DNA of 22,092 bases from Bordetella parapertussis (GCA_945872285.1 CAMBZR010000060.1:1-22092), one strand, 5' to 3'; counted from the stretch's first letter, positions 7,753 through 15,834 are shown. Numbers and translations are program-made. Notes: generated from the sequence alone by a model not told the origin.

Positions 7753-8838
7753 TTAATCAGCAATAAACCCAGGGCGTGGTTTTAAACGATTGATAAACAC
7801 AGGCTGCAAACCCACGCTAAGCAAATGTGCCGATGTGGTGGGCAAGCGCTTGGGCTGCCAAGCCGGGTCGATGATATCTTTTGGCCAATTAGGATTCAAA
7901 ATTGCAGAGCGTCCTAAGGCAATGACATCGGCGCCAAGATCTAATACTTTTTGAGCATCGTTACGATCCCAGATATGTCCTGCGGCAAATATTGGCAGAT
8001 CGGCAGGTATCACGCGCTTAAAAATATCTAGCGGGTGTTCAGCAGGTCGTTTGATCGACGGTTTAAAGGCATCCCACAAAGACATATGTAAAAAATCAAT
8101 ACCATCATCGGCGAGCCATTTCGCGAGTTGCAGACTTTCGTCCAAATCAATGCCGCGCGCGTTGCCGCCGTCTTCGGGTGAGATCCGAACGCCTACGATA
8201 AAGTCCTTAGGCACTCGGGTACGCACCGCTTGCATTGTTCTTCGTAAGAGTCGTGCACGATTTTCGTACGAGCCGCCCCATCGATCGGTGCGGTGATTTT
8301 CGGTCGTACTTAAAAACTGCGTAAACAGATAGCCATGCGCGCCATGAATTTCAATGCCGTCCATCTTGGCCGCATGGGCACGCACAGCTGCCTGTGCAAA
8401 ATCTTCGATGACTTGTTCAAGATCGTGTTCGGTTGCAGCTCTGGCGCCTGTCGGCCCGCCATCGCTCGCGCTAATCGGCTGCCCTCCACACACCGTTGGA
8501 TCGGCGCGCAAGCCACCATGAAAAATTTGCATTAAGGCTAAACTTTTGCGTTGATGCATGTCTTGGGCGAAACGCGTCAAACCTGGTAGCTGCGCATCAT
8601 CAGAAATTCCAAGCGCACCCGGCCAGCCTTGCCCTAACTTTGAAACGTGTGCCGCGCATGACGTGACGATTCCGAAGCCACCTTCAGCCCTTAAGTTTAA
8701 CCAATGCAACTCTTCATCACTCAGCGTGCCGTCAGCATGGCTTTGTGAATTGGTGAGCGCGGCGAGTGTCAACCGGTTTGGCGCCCAAACACCATTGCGA
8801 AAACGAAAAGGTTCAAACAGATCTTTTTTTTGTGTCAT
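7753..8838 (-). CDS. NADH:flavin oxidoreductase, Old Yellow Enzyme family (second copy)
   Basis: A 361-residue FMN-dependent TIM-barrel reductase of a different subgroup from the plus-strand copy. Seen: NRLTLAALTNSQSHADGTLS (res. 21-40), MQIFHGGLRADP (103-113), HGAHGYLFTQFLS (165-177) with both substrate-binding His residues, HRTDRWGGSYENR (182-194) and VIALGRSAILNPNWP near the end. The first motif carries Thr-Asn where other OYEs have Thr or Cys beside the flavin. ATG 8838 overlaps the stop of tctA by four bases (ATGA), indicating translational coupling to the transporter genes. A run of eight A lies within codons 3-5. Likely role: reduction of an activated C=C bond in the imported compound or an intermediate; the substrate is unknown. 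Confidence 0.9.
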   Translation of the reverse strand: MTQKKDLFEPFRFRNGVWAPNRLTLAALTNSQSHADGTLSDEELHWLNLRAEGGFGIVTSCAAHVSKLGQGWPGALGISDDAQLPGLTRFAQDMHQRKSLALMQIFHGGLRADPTVCGGQPISASDGGPTGARAATEHDLEQVIEDFAQAAVRAHAAKMDGIEIHGAHGYLFTQFLSTTENHRTDRWGGSYENRARLLRRTMQAVRTRVPKDFIVGVRISPEDGGNARGIDLDESLQLAKWLADDGIDFLHMSLWDAFKPSIKRPAEHPLDIFKRVIPADLPIFAAGHIWDRNDAQKVLDLGADVIALGRSAILNPNWPKDIIDPAWQPKRLPTTSAHLLSVGLQPVFINRLKPRPGFIAD

Positions 8839-10361
8839 TCAGAGCTCTCAGGGATAATTTTTTTGACTTTGATGCCTAGCGCGCGTGCGAACAGTTGACG
8901 TAGCGGCTCAAGGAGCAGCACGACAAGGACTAGCACCCAAATGGCGATGGCAATTGGGCTGGTATAGAAGACTGAGATTTCGCCCAGGCTCATAAAAAGC
9001 CCCTCGCGCATGTGTTTTTCTATTAAGGGCCCTAGCACTAAGCCGACCACCATCGGCGCGAGTTGAAACTCGAGCTTACGCAGCGTGTAACCGATCATGG
9101 CCACGACGAACAGCATCCCAACGTCCAACATACTGTTGCGTACGCTATAGCAACCAACCGAGGCGACCATCAAAATAATTGGTAAGAAAATATGGTTTGG
9201 TACGCGTAATAAACTGACCCAGACGCTGATCAAGGGCACATTTAAAATCACTAGCATGACGTTGCCGACCAACATCGAAGCAATCACGCCCCAGAACACT
9301 TGGGGGTGCGCCGTCATCATCATGGGGCCTGGCTGCACACCGTGCACCATCATGGCGGCCAGCATCAGTGCGGTGACCGGACCAAACGGTATTCCTAGCG
9401 CTAATAAAGGCACCATCGACGAAGTGGCCGCCGCGTTATTCGCGGTCTCGGGGCCGGCCACGCCTTCGATCGCACCTTCGCCAAGTTCGTGTTTATATTT
9501 CGAAACGGCTTGCTCAAGGCGATAAGCGGCAAAGCTCGCGAGCGTGGCAGAGGGACCGGGTAGTAAGCCAAAGATAAAACCTAAAACCGTACCGCGTCCA
9601 TAGGGTGCAACGGAACGACGCCACTCTTGGCGCGACGGAAACATATCTCGTAGCTTGACCGGTAAGGGCTTGACCTGCTTCTGTAGAGTCTCAACCACAC
9701 TCATGATCTCGGCAATGCCATAGAGCCCGACAACGAGGGCTACCAGCTCAACGCCCAGAGTCAGCTCAGCCAAGCCGAAAGTAAAACGATCTTGACCTGT
9801 TACGGCCTCTTGACCGACTGTACTGAGCATTAGTCCAATCGCCATCGGAAAAATACCTGCGGCAAAGGTACCGCCGGAAATTCTAGAAAACAGCAGCAGA
9901 CCGCCTGCAGTGAGGGCAAAGAACTCTGCAGGCCCAAACAGTAAACCTACCTCGGCCAAAGCCGGGGCAAAGAGCATGACCCCGACTACCGAGATCACAC
10001 CCCCAACAAACGAACCCGCCGCCACAACCGTCAAGACTGCGCCTGCGCGACCTTTTTTTGTGAGCTTATAGCCATCAAGGCAGGTAATGACTGAGGCCGA
10101 TTCACCCGGCATATTCACCAGAATTGCTGTTGTCGAGCCACCGTACATCGCCCCATAGAACATACCGGCCATCATAATCAGGCCACTCGTTGGATCGAGT
10201 GAATAACTCAGAGGCAGGATCATGGCGATCCCCGCAGTAGGCCCAAGGCCTGGCAAGACGCCGATCAACGTACCCGCAAGCGCGCCCACTAGAGCAGCTA
10301 ATAAGTTGTTGAACGTGAACGCAACACTCAGTCCGTAAAGAATTCCGTCTAGTGCATCCAT
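8835..10361 (-). CDS. tctA: Tripartite tricarboxylate transporter large permease subunit, TctA family
   Basis: A 508-residue integral membrane protein of about 12 hydrophobic segments. It has the signature loop GTLIGVLPGLGPTAGIAMILPL (res. about 30-51), YGAMYGGSTTAILVNMPGE in the next segment, and a mirrored second half with GLLPGPSATLASFAAY and GVAGPETANNAAATSSMVPL. This inverted duplication is characteristic of TctA. It forms the ion-coupled transport channel with TctB and takes substrate from a periplasmic Bug receptor. The order receptor-tctB-tctA (transcribed leftwards) is intact here, with the receptor at 10868-11875. Length is full. The symbol reflects the family only; tricarboxylate specificity is not implied. 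Confidence 0.96.
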   Translation of the reverse strand: MDALDGILYGLSVAFTFNNLLAALVGALAGTLIGVLPGLGPTAGIAMILPLSYSLDPTSGLIMMAGMFYGAMYGGSTTAILVNMPGESASVITCLDGYKLTKKGRAGAVLTVVAAGSFVGGVISVVGVMLFAPALAEVGLLFGPAEFFALTAGGLLLFSRISGGTFAAGIFPMAIGLMLSTVGQEAVTGQDRFTFGLAELTLGVELVALVVGLYGIAEIMSVVETLQKQVKPLPVKLRDMFPSRQEWRRSVAPYGRGTVLGFIFGLLPGPSATLASFAAYRLEQAVSKYKHELGEGAIEGVAGPETANNAAATSSMVPLLALGIPFGPVTALMLAAMMVHGVQPGPMMMTAHPQVFWGVIASMLVGNVMLVILNVPLISVWVSLLRVPNHIFLPIILMVASVGCYSVRNSMLDVGMLFVVAMIGYTLRKLEFQLAPMVVGLVLGPLIEKHMREGLFMSLGEISVFYTSPIAIAIWVLVLVVLLLEPLRQLFARALGIKVKKIIPESSE

Positions 10362-10384
10362 GGCGGTAGTGGCCTATTATTTTT

Positions 10385-10858
10385 TTAAAAAAAGAGCGCG
10401 AAAGACGGCATTGGAACTTTTAGCAACGCGATAAAGCATAAATAGATGGCACCCGTCATTACCGCGGCGTACGCGCTACAACGTAGCCAAGAGAGCGGAG
10501 ACAACAAGCGCATTAAGAGCAGGGCAAAGCCCCAGCTGCTCAACGTATAGCCTAACCAAGGCATCGTCCCAAAATAGAGTCCCAGCAGGGCGATCAGCTT
10601 AAAGAGGCGCGCGCGGTCTTGGCCGACAGGTATCTGGATGCCTTCAGCGCGTGGTGTTTTCCAGCCCTCCACGATAGTCGCGCTGCTGGCAAAGCAAAGA
10701 ATCGCGCCCACTAAGACCGGAAACAACCCAGCGCCCGGCGCGTCCATCTCTCCAAACGGCAGCTGCATCGCTATCGCAACATATCCAGCCGACAATAAGA
10801 GTCCGAACCCCCCCGTCGACAGATAGGCGGTACGCTTTGAAATCGTGCGATTAGACAT
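10385..10858 (-). CDS. tctB: Tripartite tricarboxylate transporter small permease subunit, TctB family
   Basis: A 157-residue protein with four predicted membrane spans: about 12-32 (STGGFGLLLSAGYVAIAMQL), 42-60, 87-108 and 118-150. The motif GPGLFP of the family appears as GAGLFPVLVGAILC. The ending is a short hydrophobic tail, ALFF. It acts as the small membrane partner of TctA. It starts nine bases after the Bug gene stops and is followed 23 bp later by tctA. The 3' end and following spacer hold back-to-back T and A runs, but no stem, so I do not read this as a terminator. Identification rests on position and topology, as TctB sequences are poorly conserved. Confidence 0.9.
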   Translation of the reverse strand: MSNRTISKRTAYLSTGGFGLLLSAGYVAIAMQLPFGEMDAPGAGLFPVLVGAILCFASSATIVEGWKTPRAEGIQIPVGQDRARLFKLIALLGLYFGTMPWLGYTLSSWGFALLLMRLLSPLSWLRCSAYAAVMTGAIYLCFIALLKVPMPSFALFF

Positions 10859-10867
10859 AGTGTACTT

Positions 10868-11875
10868 TTAAGGTTTTTGTTCGAGTATTTTTAATAGTTC
10901 GGCAAAGGTCTGGGTATCGCGCACGATTTCTGCGCTGAGCGCTTCAGGGGTTTTGGGATCGAGCGCATAGCCCTCTTTAGCAAAGGTTGCAAACTGTGCG
11001 CTACTGATTACTTGTGTGGATGCACTGACTAATTTTTTCAAAACATCTGCAGGCAGGCCTTTGGGTGCCATGACATAGAACTGGGCCGACAAAGTGGTTT
11101 GATACCCCGCATCAATCGTTGAAGTTGCCTCAGGCACAGGATCATAAGTGCCCTTTTTAAATACGGCCAACACACGAATCTTCCCAGCCTGTACCTGACC
11201 GGGAATCCCCACCGCACCGGTGAAAAGCGTCGCCTCAACCCGGTTACCTAAAAGCGCCAATAAAGCTTCACCACTACCACCCGTAAACGGGATCGTGCGA
11301 AGCTTGAGTTCGCTATTTCGGTTGAATTCTTGTGCGACCAAGTCTGGTACGGTACGTAAACCGGATACCGAGGCGCGAACCTTATTAGGATTATTTTTAA
11401 CATGTGTTAAAAATTCTTCAAGTGTTTTCCAAGAAGAATCTGCTCGCACCACCAATATCACGGGCATCTCGCCAAGCTTAGCGATCGGCTGATAGTTCTC
11501 TGGTGTTTTGAATGGTAAGTTTTGATTCACTAAGGGCTGATAGGCCAAGATGCTGTTTGTTCCTAAGCCAATCGTATAGCCGTCTGGTTTAGCCCGTGCA
11601 ATGATGCCAAACCCAATCGTGCCAGAGCCGCCGGGTTTGTTTTCAACATTCACTTCGACACCCAGAACTTTCTCGAGTTGTGTGGCGAATTGTCTTGAGA
11701 TTGGATCGGTTGAGCCAGCGGGTCCGTAAGGTACGACAAAAGTGATGGCACGATTCGGATAAGACTGCGCTGTGGCACTGAACGTGAAGCCAGTGAGCAG
11801 CAGTGCAAGCAGAGTCGCGAGCACGAGCCGAAGACGCGCGATCCAACAAGAGGTTGTGCATTTGCAAACTTGCAT
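10868..11875 (-). CDS. Bug-type TTT receptor (TctC family) paired with TctAB
   Basis: A 335-residue periplasmic binding protein. Residues 1-36 form a long Sec signal peptide with cleavage likely after ATA (res. 34-36), leaving QSYPNRAITFVVPYGPAGSTD as the mature start. ENKPGGSGTIGFGIIARAKP and DGYTIGLGTNSILAYQPL follow. These are family hallmarks. The region before the hydrophobic core is unusual in having Cys at 4, 6 and 10. The ATG is supported by AAAAGGA about five bases upstream. This is the receptor most likely to work with the adjacent tctB and tctA, which follow in the order expected of a TTT operon. It starts 10 bp after the second CoA-transferase stop, tying uptake to CoA activation. 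Confidence 0.95.
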   Translation of the reverse strand: MQVCKCTTSCWIARLRLVLATLLALLLTGFTFSATAQSYPNRAITFVVPYGPAGSTDPISRQFATQLEKVLGVEVNVENKPGGSGTIGFGIIARAKPDGYTIGLGTNSILAYQPLVNQNLPFKTPENYQPIAKLGEMPVILVVRADSSWKTLEEFLTHVKNNPNKVRASVSGLRTVPDLVAQEFNRNSELKLRTIPFTGGSGEALLALLGNRVEATLFTGAVGIPGQVQAGKIRVLAVFKKGTYDPVPEATSTIDAGYQTTLSAQFYVMAPKGLPADVLKKLVSASTQVISSAQFATFAKEGYALDPKTPEALSAEIVRDTQTFAELLKILEQKP

Positions 11876-11885
11876 GGCAATCCTT

Positions 11886-13241
11886 TTAACGATCTACACC
11901 CATTATGCTGCGATAGTTTTTGTCTACAGCTAAAAGCGTACCTAGGCGCAACATCATCTCGGTATCCATTGTGCCCGATATGCCTGGATTGGTTGGCAGG
12001 TCACAGACGACTTTGTTGGCTTTGACCTCGGCAATCTGCTCTGGTGTCATCCCTAATACATCGCGCAAGATCGCATCGTTATCTTCACCAAAGCGTGGTC
12101 CCGGCTTCTTAATGTGCGCATCACGAAAGCGCAACCGGTAGGGGCGACCGATAATTGGACGCGAGCCAATTGGCGCTGGGTGCTCGATATGTTCATAAAA
12201 ACCGCGGTGTTGTAAATGCTCGTTGATGAACAGGTCTTTACTGTGCAGTACCGGGCCACTCGCGATATCTTGTGCTTGCAGCAAGCGGGTTAACTCAGTG
12301 ACTTCACGAGACAAAGTCCAGGCCGACACCAGCGTGTTGATCTCGATGCGGTGCGCGCGACGCGCGACCGCAGTGGCGTAGCGCTCATCTTGCGCCAGAG
12401 CCGGTTGGCCCATCAGCGCTGCGAGCCTGGACCAACGCTCATCTGAGTCAACGGTGATGGCAATCCACTGATCGTTACCACTGGCGCGATATAAATTGCT
12501 CGGCACATGCTCAGGGTCTTCGTTGCCGATACGAGGGCGGTCAGTGCCATCGAGTTGCTTTTGAATCAAAGCCTCAGGGATCAGTGAGAGCCCGAGTTGA
12601 TACATGCCACAGTCGATCCACTGACCTTGCCCAGTCTTGCGCATGTGTACGATCGCCGCCCACAGCGCGTTCATACCGGCCCAGCAGGCAATAAAGTCTG
12701 GATAAGATTGGCCAACTTTCCAGGGCTTATCGCCTTCGTAGCCGGTGTAGAAGGTCACACCCATGGTGGCTTCAAGCGTGGTGCCTTGGCTTGGAAACGC
12801 TGCCCAAGGCCCGCTTGAGCCATAGCCGGTGTTAGACAACATAATCAGCGAGGGTTTAATCTTTTTGAGTTCGTCGTAATTCAAGCCCCACTTGCGCATC
12901 ACACGTGGCGTGTAGTTCTCAAGCACGATATCACTTTTGCGCACTAAATCGCGAAAAATTTCTTGACCTTTTTCTTGACCCAAATCAAGCGCCAGAGACC
13001 GCTTACCACGATTGACGACATAAAAAATACCCGAACGATTCCAAGGATCTTGCGCTGGATCATTATCGAGGTAGGGTCCAAAGGCGCGACCACGTGTCTG
13101 ATCCAGTTTGTGTGGCGCTTCAATCTTGATGACCTCGGCACCTAGGTCGCTTAAGAGCCCCGCCATGTAGGGCACGGCAAAGACGTACGACAAATCAAGG
13201 ACACGAACACCGTCTAAAGGAAGTTTCTTTTTCTGTTCCAT
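11886..13241 (-). CDS. CaiB/BaiF-family CoA-transferase subunit lacking the usual catalytic Asp
   Basis: A 451-residue class III CoA-transferase homologue. Seen: LDGVRVLDLSYVFAVPYMAG (res. 9-28), SDLGAEVIKIEAPH (31-44), NRGKRSLALDL (77-87) and SNTGYGSSGPW (136-146). At the site where active members carry Asp, the segment reads SQGTTLEATMGV, and Gly153 falls on the Asp position with Glu157 replacing the nearby Gln. It is longer than its neighbour because of a C-terminal extension (res. about 410-451). It starts two bases after the neighbouring CoA-transferase (13244-14449), which does have the Asp. Known precedent is the BbsE/BbsF type of heteromeric class III CoA-transferase; I infer that these two genes encode one enzyme of this sort. 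Alternatively it is an independent enzyme from a subgroup using another nucleophile. Confidence 0.88.
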   Translation of the reverse strand: MEQKKKLPLDGVRVLDLSYVFAVPYMAGLLSDLGAEVIKIEAPHKLDQTRGRAFGPYLDNDPAQDPWNRSGIFYVVNRGKRSLALDLGQEKGQEIFRDLVRKSDIVLENYTPRVMRKWGLNYDELKKIKPSLIMLSNTGYGSSGPWAAFPSQGTTLEATMGVTFYTGYEGDKPWKVGQSYPDFIACWAGMNALWAAIVHMRKTGQGQWIDCGMYQLGLSLIPEALIQKQLDGTDRPRIGNEDPEHVPSNLYRASGNDQWIAITVDSDERWSRLAALMGQPALAQDERYATAVARRAHRIEINTLVSAWTLSREVTELTRLLQAQDIASGPVLHSKDLFINEHLQHRGFYEHIEHPAPIGSRPIIGRPYRLRFRDAHIKKPGPRFGEDNDAILRDVLGMTPEQIAEVKANKVVCDLPTNPGISGTMDTEMMLRLGTLLAVDKNYRSIMGVDR

Positions 13242-13243
13242 GA

Positions 13244-14449
13244 TCAGTGCCCCACCGTTGTCACAATATCAAGACTCGCGAGCTCGGCGGTGCTTAGCCC
13301 AAGCTGCGTGACAAGAATTTCGTGACGATGTTCATCTAGCATGGGCGAGCGACGACGCACCTTTGTTGGGGTGACAGATAATTTAGTGAGCTCTGCCGGA
13401 AACTGTAAGTGAGTGTTGGTCGCGGGGTGTGCGACTTCAGCGAACGCCCGGCGTTCATTAAGGTGTTCGCAGTTCAGCAGATCGTCCGCGCTTTGCACCA
13501 TACCGATTAAGAGTCTTTTTGAGGCACCCGCTAAAAACACTTCTTTCGCGTCGCGATCTTGTACACATTCTTCAAGTAGTGCTCGCACTTCAGGCACGCG
13601 CTTTTCGCGTTGTGGCGGGCTTGCGAACTTAGGGTCGCGAAACTCTGGGCGACCAAACAATTCGGCCAGCGTTTCGAACGGCGCACCGCCGCCAGTTTGA
13701 AAGGCCAGAAAGCCCTTGCGTGCCGCGATGGGTTCGCCCGCGAAGGGATCCTGCACAATGGCTCGGCGACCTTGTACCGCACCTAAAAAACCGTAGTACG
13801 ACTGATTCAACACCAATTCAGAGGCAAGGCACTCATGAATCGATACGTCAACGTGCTCACCAAACTGATCGGCTTGTGCAGCGGCAAACGCCATGGTTGA
13901 GGCGTAGGCGGCGGTCAAGCCGGCGCAATAAAAAGATTGCGATAAACCATGTTTGAGTGGTTCGCGATCGACCCGCCCGCTAATGGCCATGATCCCGCTC
14001 ATGGCCTGCAGGGTGAGATCGCTGGCGCGGTATTGTGCATAAGGGCCGGTTTGACCAAAATTAGTCACCGAGGTCACGACAAGGGTTGGACTCCATTCAA
14101 GCAATTGATCCACGCCATACCCCCAGCTTTCAAGCCTGCCGGGTTTAAAACTTTCGATCACGATATCGCTTTGCTCGATCAGCTTACGCATCACCGGTCG
14201 ACTCGATGCTAAGCGTAGATCGAGTGCAACGCTACGTTTGTTCCAGTTGAGATACTGAAACAGCAGGCTTTGCTCGGTCGTTGCGGCATCGGTTTTCAGA
14301 GGTGCGAGATAACGCGCAAAGTCGCCCTTGCCGGGTTGTTCGACTTTGATAACGTCTGCACCGTAGTCGCCTAGTAGCCGGGCCGCAAAGGGCCCAGCAA
14401 TGCCATGACTCAGATCTAGAACGCGGATGCCCTGTAACGCCTGTTGCAT
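13244..14449 (-). CDS. Class III CoA-transferase, CaiB/BaiF family, catalytic Asp present
   Basis: A 401-residue enzyme. Seen: LQGIRVLDLSHGIAGPFAARLLGDYGADVIKVEQP in two blocks (res. 5-24, 25-39), NWNKRSVALDL (68-78), TNFGQTGPYAQY (129-140), and ASDLTLQAMSGIMAISG with Asp144 at the expected acyl-anhydride position. It would transfer CoA from a donor acyl-CoA to the free acid substrate of the pathway, in the cytoplasm. It lies between the hotdog hydratase pair (11 bp upstream) and the Asp-less homologue (two bases downstream), so tight co-expression is expected. The start ATG 14449 has only a weak GGG-rich ribosome site, consistent with coupling to the upstream gene. Confidence 0.92.
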   Translation of the reverse strand: MQQALQGIRVLDLSHGIAGPFAARLLGDYGADVIKVEQPGKGDFARYLAPLKTDAATTEQSLLFQYLNWNKRSVALDLRLASSRPVMRKLIEQSDIVIESFKPGRLESWGYGVDQLLEWSPTLVVTSVTNFGQTGPYAQYRASDLTLQAMSGIMAISGRVDREPLKHGLSQSFYCAGLTAAYASTMAFAAAQADQFGEHVDVSIHECLASELVLNQSYYGFLGAVQGRRAIVQDPFAGEPIAARKGFLAFQTGGGAPFETLAELFGRPEFRDPKFASPPQREKRVPEVRALLEECVQDRDAKEVFLAGASKRLLIGMVQSADDLLNCEHLNERRAFAEVAHPATNTHLQFPAELTKLSVTPTKVRRRSPMLDEHRHEILVTQLGLSTAELASLDIVTTVGH

Positions 14450-14460
14450 ACCGACCCTAC

Positions 14461-14943
14461 TTAGGCTGCGGGTGGAACAAAAGGATAAGGAACAGGTTTC
14501 CCATTTTTATAAGGCAGTGCAACCGTTGCAGTACCTGGCGTTGACTCTTTGCCCGCATCGTTGAGAATGCCAAGCTCGATATCAATTAAGCCGTACCCTG
14601 GGCCTTCGCGTTTGGCGGTCACACGACCCCAGACGCGTACCGCCTCTTCAACAATATTCATTGCGCGAAACTGAAAGCTGGCTTTCCAGGCCCAACCGTT
14701 TGACCCCGCCCAATCAGCAAGCATCTGCATCACGAATTGTTGCTTAAGTGAGCCGTTAATCAGCAGCCCCGGCAATTTATCGTGCTCCATGGCAAAGGGC
14801 TTGTCGTAATGAATCTTGTGCCAGTTTTCCATGGCAGCAGACCAGCGCATTAAGTGTGCTGTGGTCAGAGGGCCTTTTTCAAGACCGGGGATGTCAGAGC
14901 CAATCGCGACATCTTCAAAATTAGGAGTGGTACCGAGTGCCAT
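14461..14943 (-). CDS. MaoC-like hotdog protein, probable (R)-enoyl-CoA hydratase subunit
   Basis: A 160-residue single hotdog domain. The region MENWHKIHYDKPFAMEHDKLPGLLINGSLK (res. about 38-67, two motifs) corresponds to the R-hydratase active-site loop. The catalytic His is kept (IHYD), while the usual Asp five residues earlier is Asn. A GLLINGSLKQQF stretch replaces the usual HGM motif. It starts one base after the stop of the neighbouring FAS1-type hotdog gene. GGAG, about nine bases before the ATG and inside the preceding gene, acts as its ribosome site. In two-gene hydratases (ChsH1/ChsH2-like) one half contributes the active site and the other shapes the substrate pocket. I infer such a pair here, hydrating the enoyl-CoA made by the acyl-CoA dehydrogenases. 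Confidence 0.82.
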   Translation of the reverse strand: MALGTTPNFEDVAIGSDIPGLEKGPLTTAHLMRWSAAMENWHKIHYDKPFAMEHDKLPGLLINGSLKQQFVMQMLADWAGSNGWAWKASFQFRAMNIVEEAVRVWGRVTAKREGPGYGLIDIELGILNDAGKESTPGTATVALPYKNGKPVPYPFVPPAA

Positions 14944-14944
14944 A

Positions 14945-15475
14945 TTATTTTCTCCGGATTTGTGTGCGACGGGTGCGGATCAACAAATCACCATCACCAT
15001 TTCTAAACTCTGTCTCTGTGACAACCAACACGATGGGGCCTTTGCTGGTTTCTTTCTCGCTGATGTCTGCGTAGCTTGACGTCTGGCTGACGGTCTCGCC
15101 ATGGCGTGCGTAGCGAAAGAACTCAATTTCAGAGCCACCATTGAGTAGCGCATAGCCGTTCAAGGGCTCAAGCGCGGGCAAGCCGCCTGAACTCGTCGCT
15201 GCCACGATGCCATCAAAATCCGCGTTGCTTGCATTTGCTTGAATGGGATCAGTGACGCCAAACGCACGCCGCGCTAAGTGTGTCGGGTAAAGCGGTGGCG
15301 CAACGGGCCCGCCATAGCGGGCATTATTGGCACAAGGCTTATCAAAGATCGGATCTTCGTACATGATGGCTTGTGCGTAACGGCGCACGGCACCACGTTC
15401 AACGGAATCACACGCCATTTCAGTCGTGGATTTCATTCCGATATATTTTTTTAGTGAGTCGGAAAGGGCGGACAT
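14945..15475 (-). CDS. FAS1-like dehydratase-domain hotdog protein (MaoC N-terminal type)
   Basis: A 176-residue protein of the MaoC N-terminal / FAS1-like dehydratase domain type. Seen: an early RYAQAIMYEDPIF segment (res. about 32-44), NARYGGPVAPPLYPTHL (50-66) where the family has a Pro-rich substrate loop, then GGSEIEFFRYARHGETV (112-128) and a C-terminal beta-strand TEFRNGDGDLLIRTRRT. The ATG at 15475 has a good GGGAGA ribosome site about six bases upstream. It is followed after a single base by the second hotdog gene, the arrangement seen for two-subunit acyl-CoA hydratases. It probably supplies the partner half of that enzyme; by itself it is unlikely to be active. Confidence 0.82.
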   Translation of the reverse strand: MSALSDSLKKYIGMKSTTEMACDSVERGAVRRYAQAIMYEDPIFDKPCANNARYGGPVAPPLYPTHLARRAFGVTDPIQANASNADFDGIVAATSSGGLPALEPLNGYALLNGGSEIEFFRYARHGETVSQTSSYADISEKETSKGPIVLVVTETEFRNGDGDLLIRTRRTQIRRK

Positions 15476-15523
15476 TTTGAATCTCCCAGGATAGTAAAAA
15501 GAATGACTGATGCTGACTACTGA

Positions 15524-15622
15524 CTAGTTCACTTTAACACCGGCGTCTTGCACAATTTTTTGCCAGCGCACGACTTTGCCTCGTACACGATCAGCACGAC
15601 AAAAAGGTGTACTCGGAGTTTT
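15524..15622 (-). pseudogene. C-terminal remnant of a Bug/TctC receptor gene
   Basis: Read leftwards, this stretch gives KTPSTPFCRADRVRGK then VVRWQKIVQDAGVKVN and a TAG stop (15524-15526). The segment RWxKIVQDAGVKVN at the very end of a frame is the characteristic C-terminus of Bug receptors (compare KWAQVLAAGNIKAD in the window's first Bug gene). No upstream receptor coding is present: the frame runs back into the end of the YHS-like gene, read in another frame. I take this as the tail of a receptor gene whose body was lost when the small gene was inserted or when a deletion joined the two. The match is only about 25-30 residues, so confidence is moderate. Confidence 0.55.
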
Positions 15623-15627
15623 ATATG

Positions 15628-15834
15628 TTAAGCCTTTGGCGTCAAGTAGCGTTGTGGACTGATCGTGAATTTGCTGCGACAGTTCAGTGTGTCGAAGTAG
15701 TACCAGTCGCCATCATGAAACTGACGCGTCCCTTTAGACGGATCAATTTCTTTGGCGCCATGGGCGGTTTCACCTGTTTTGGATTCGGCTCCTTCGAGGT
15801 CGATCGCTTTACCGCAAACTAGACATTTCATCAC
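15628..15834 (-). CDS. Small YHS/TRASH-like putative metal-binding protein
   Basis: A 67-68-residue protein. Seen: an N-terminal CLVCGKAI zinc-knuckle-like CxxC, then a flexible Gly/Lys-rich middle, and WYYFDTLNCRSKFTISPQRYL. The last segment fits the YHS pattern YYFCSxxCxxxFxxxPxxY except that the first Cys of the second pair is Asp. Three Cys plus nearby His/Asp residues could bind one metal ion. The frame opens GTG-ATG; ATG 15831 or GTG 15834 are both possible, with TTTGAGA just upstream. It stands inside an otherwise enzymatic operon, between the small acyl-CoA dehydrogenase gene and the hotdog genes, next to the dead Bug tail. Its function is not known; a metallochaperone or regulatory role is only a guess. 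Confidence 0.65.
   Translation of the reverse strand: MMKCLVCGKAIDLEGAESKTGETAHGAKEIDPSKGTRQFHDGDWYYFDTLNCRSKFTISPQRYLTPKA

Noticed and set aside
8821..8838. Eight-A run just after the start codon of the second OYE gene, considered as a phase-variation tract.
   Set aside because: The tract is short, encodes ordinary Gln-Lys-Lys codons, and the gene is metabolic; there is no further sign of contingency.
10372..10395. Back-to-back T and A runs between tctB and tctA, considered as a terminator.
   Set aside because: There is no GC stem, and tctA follows after 23 bp in the same operon.
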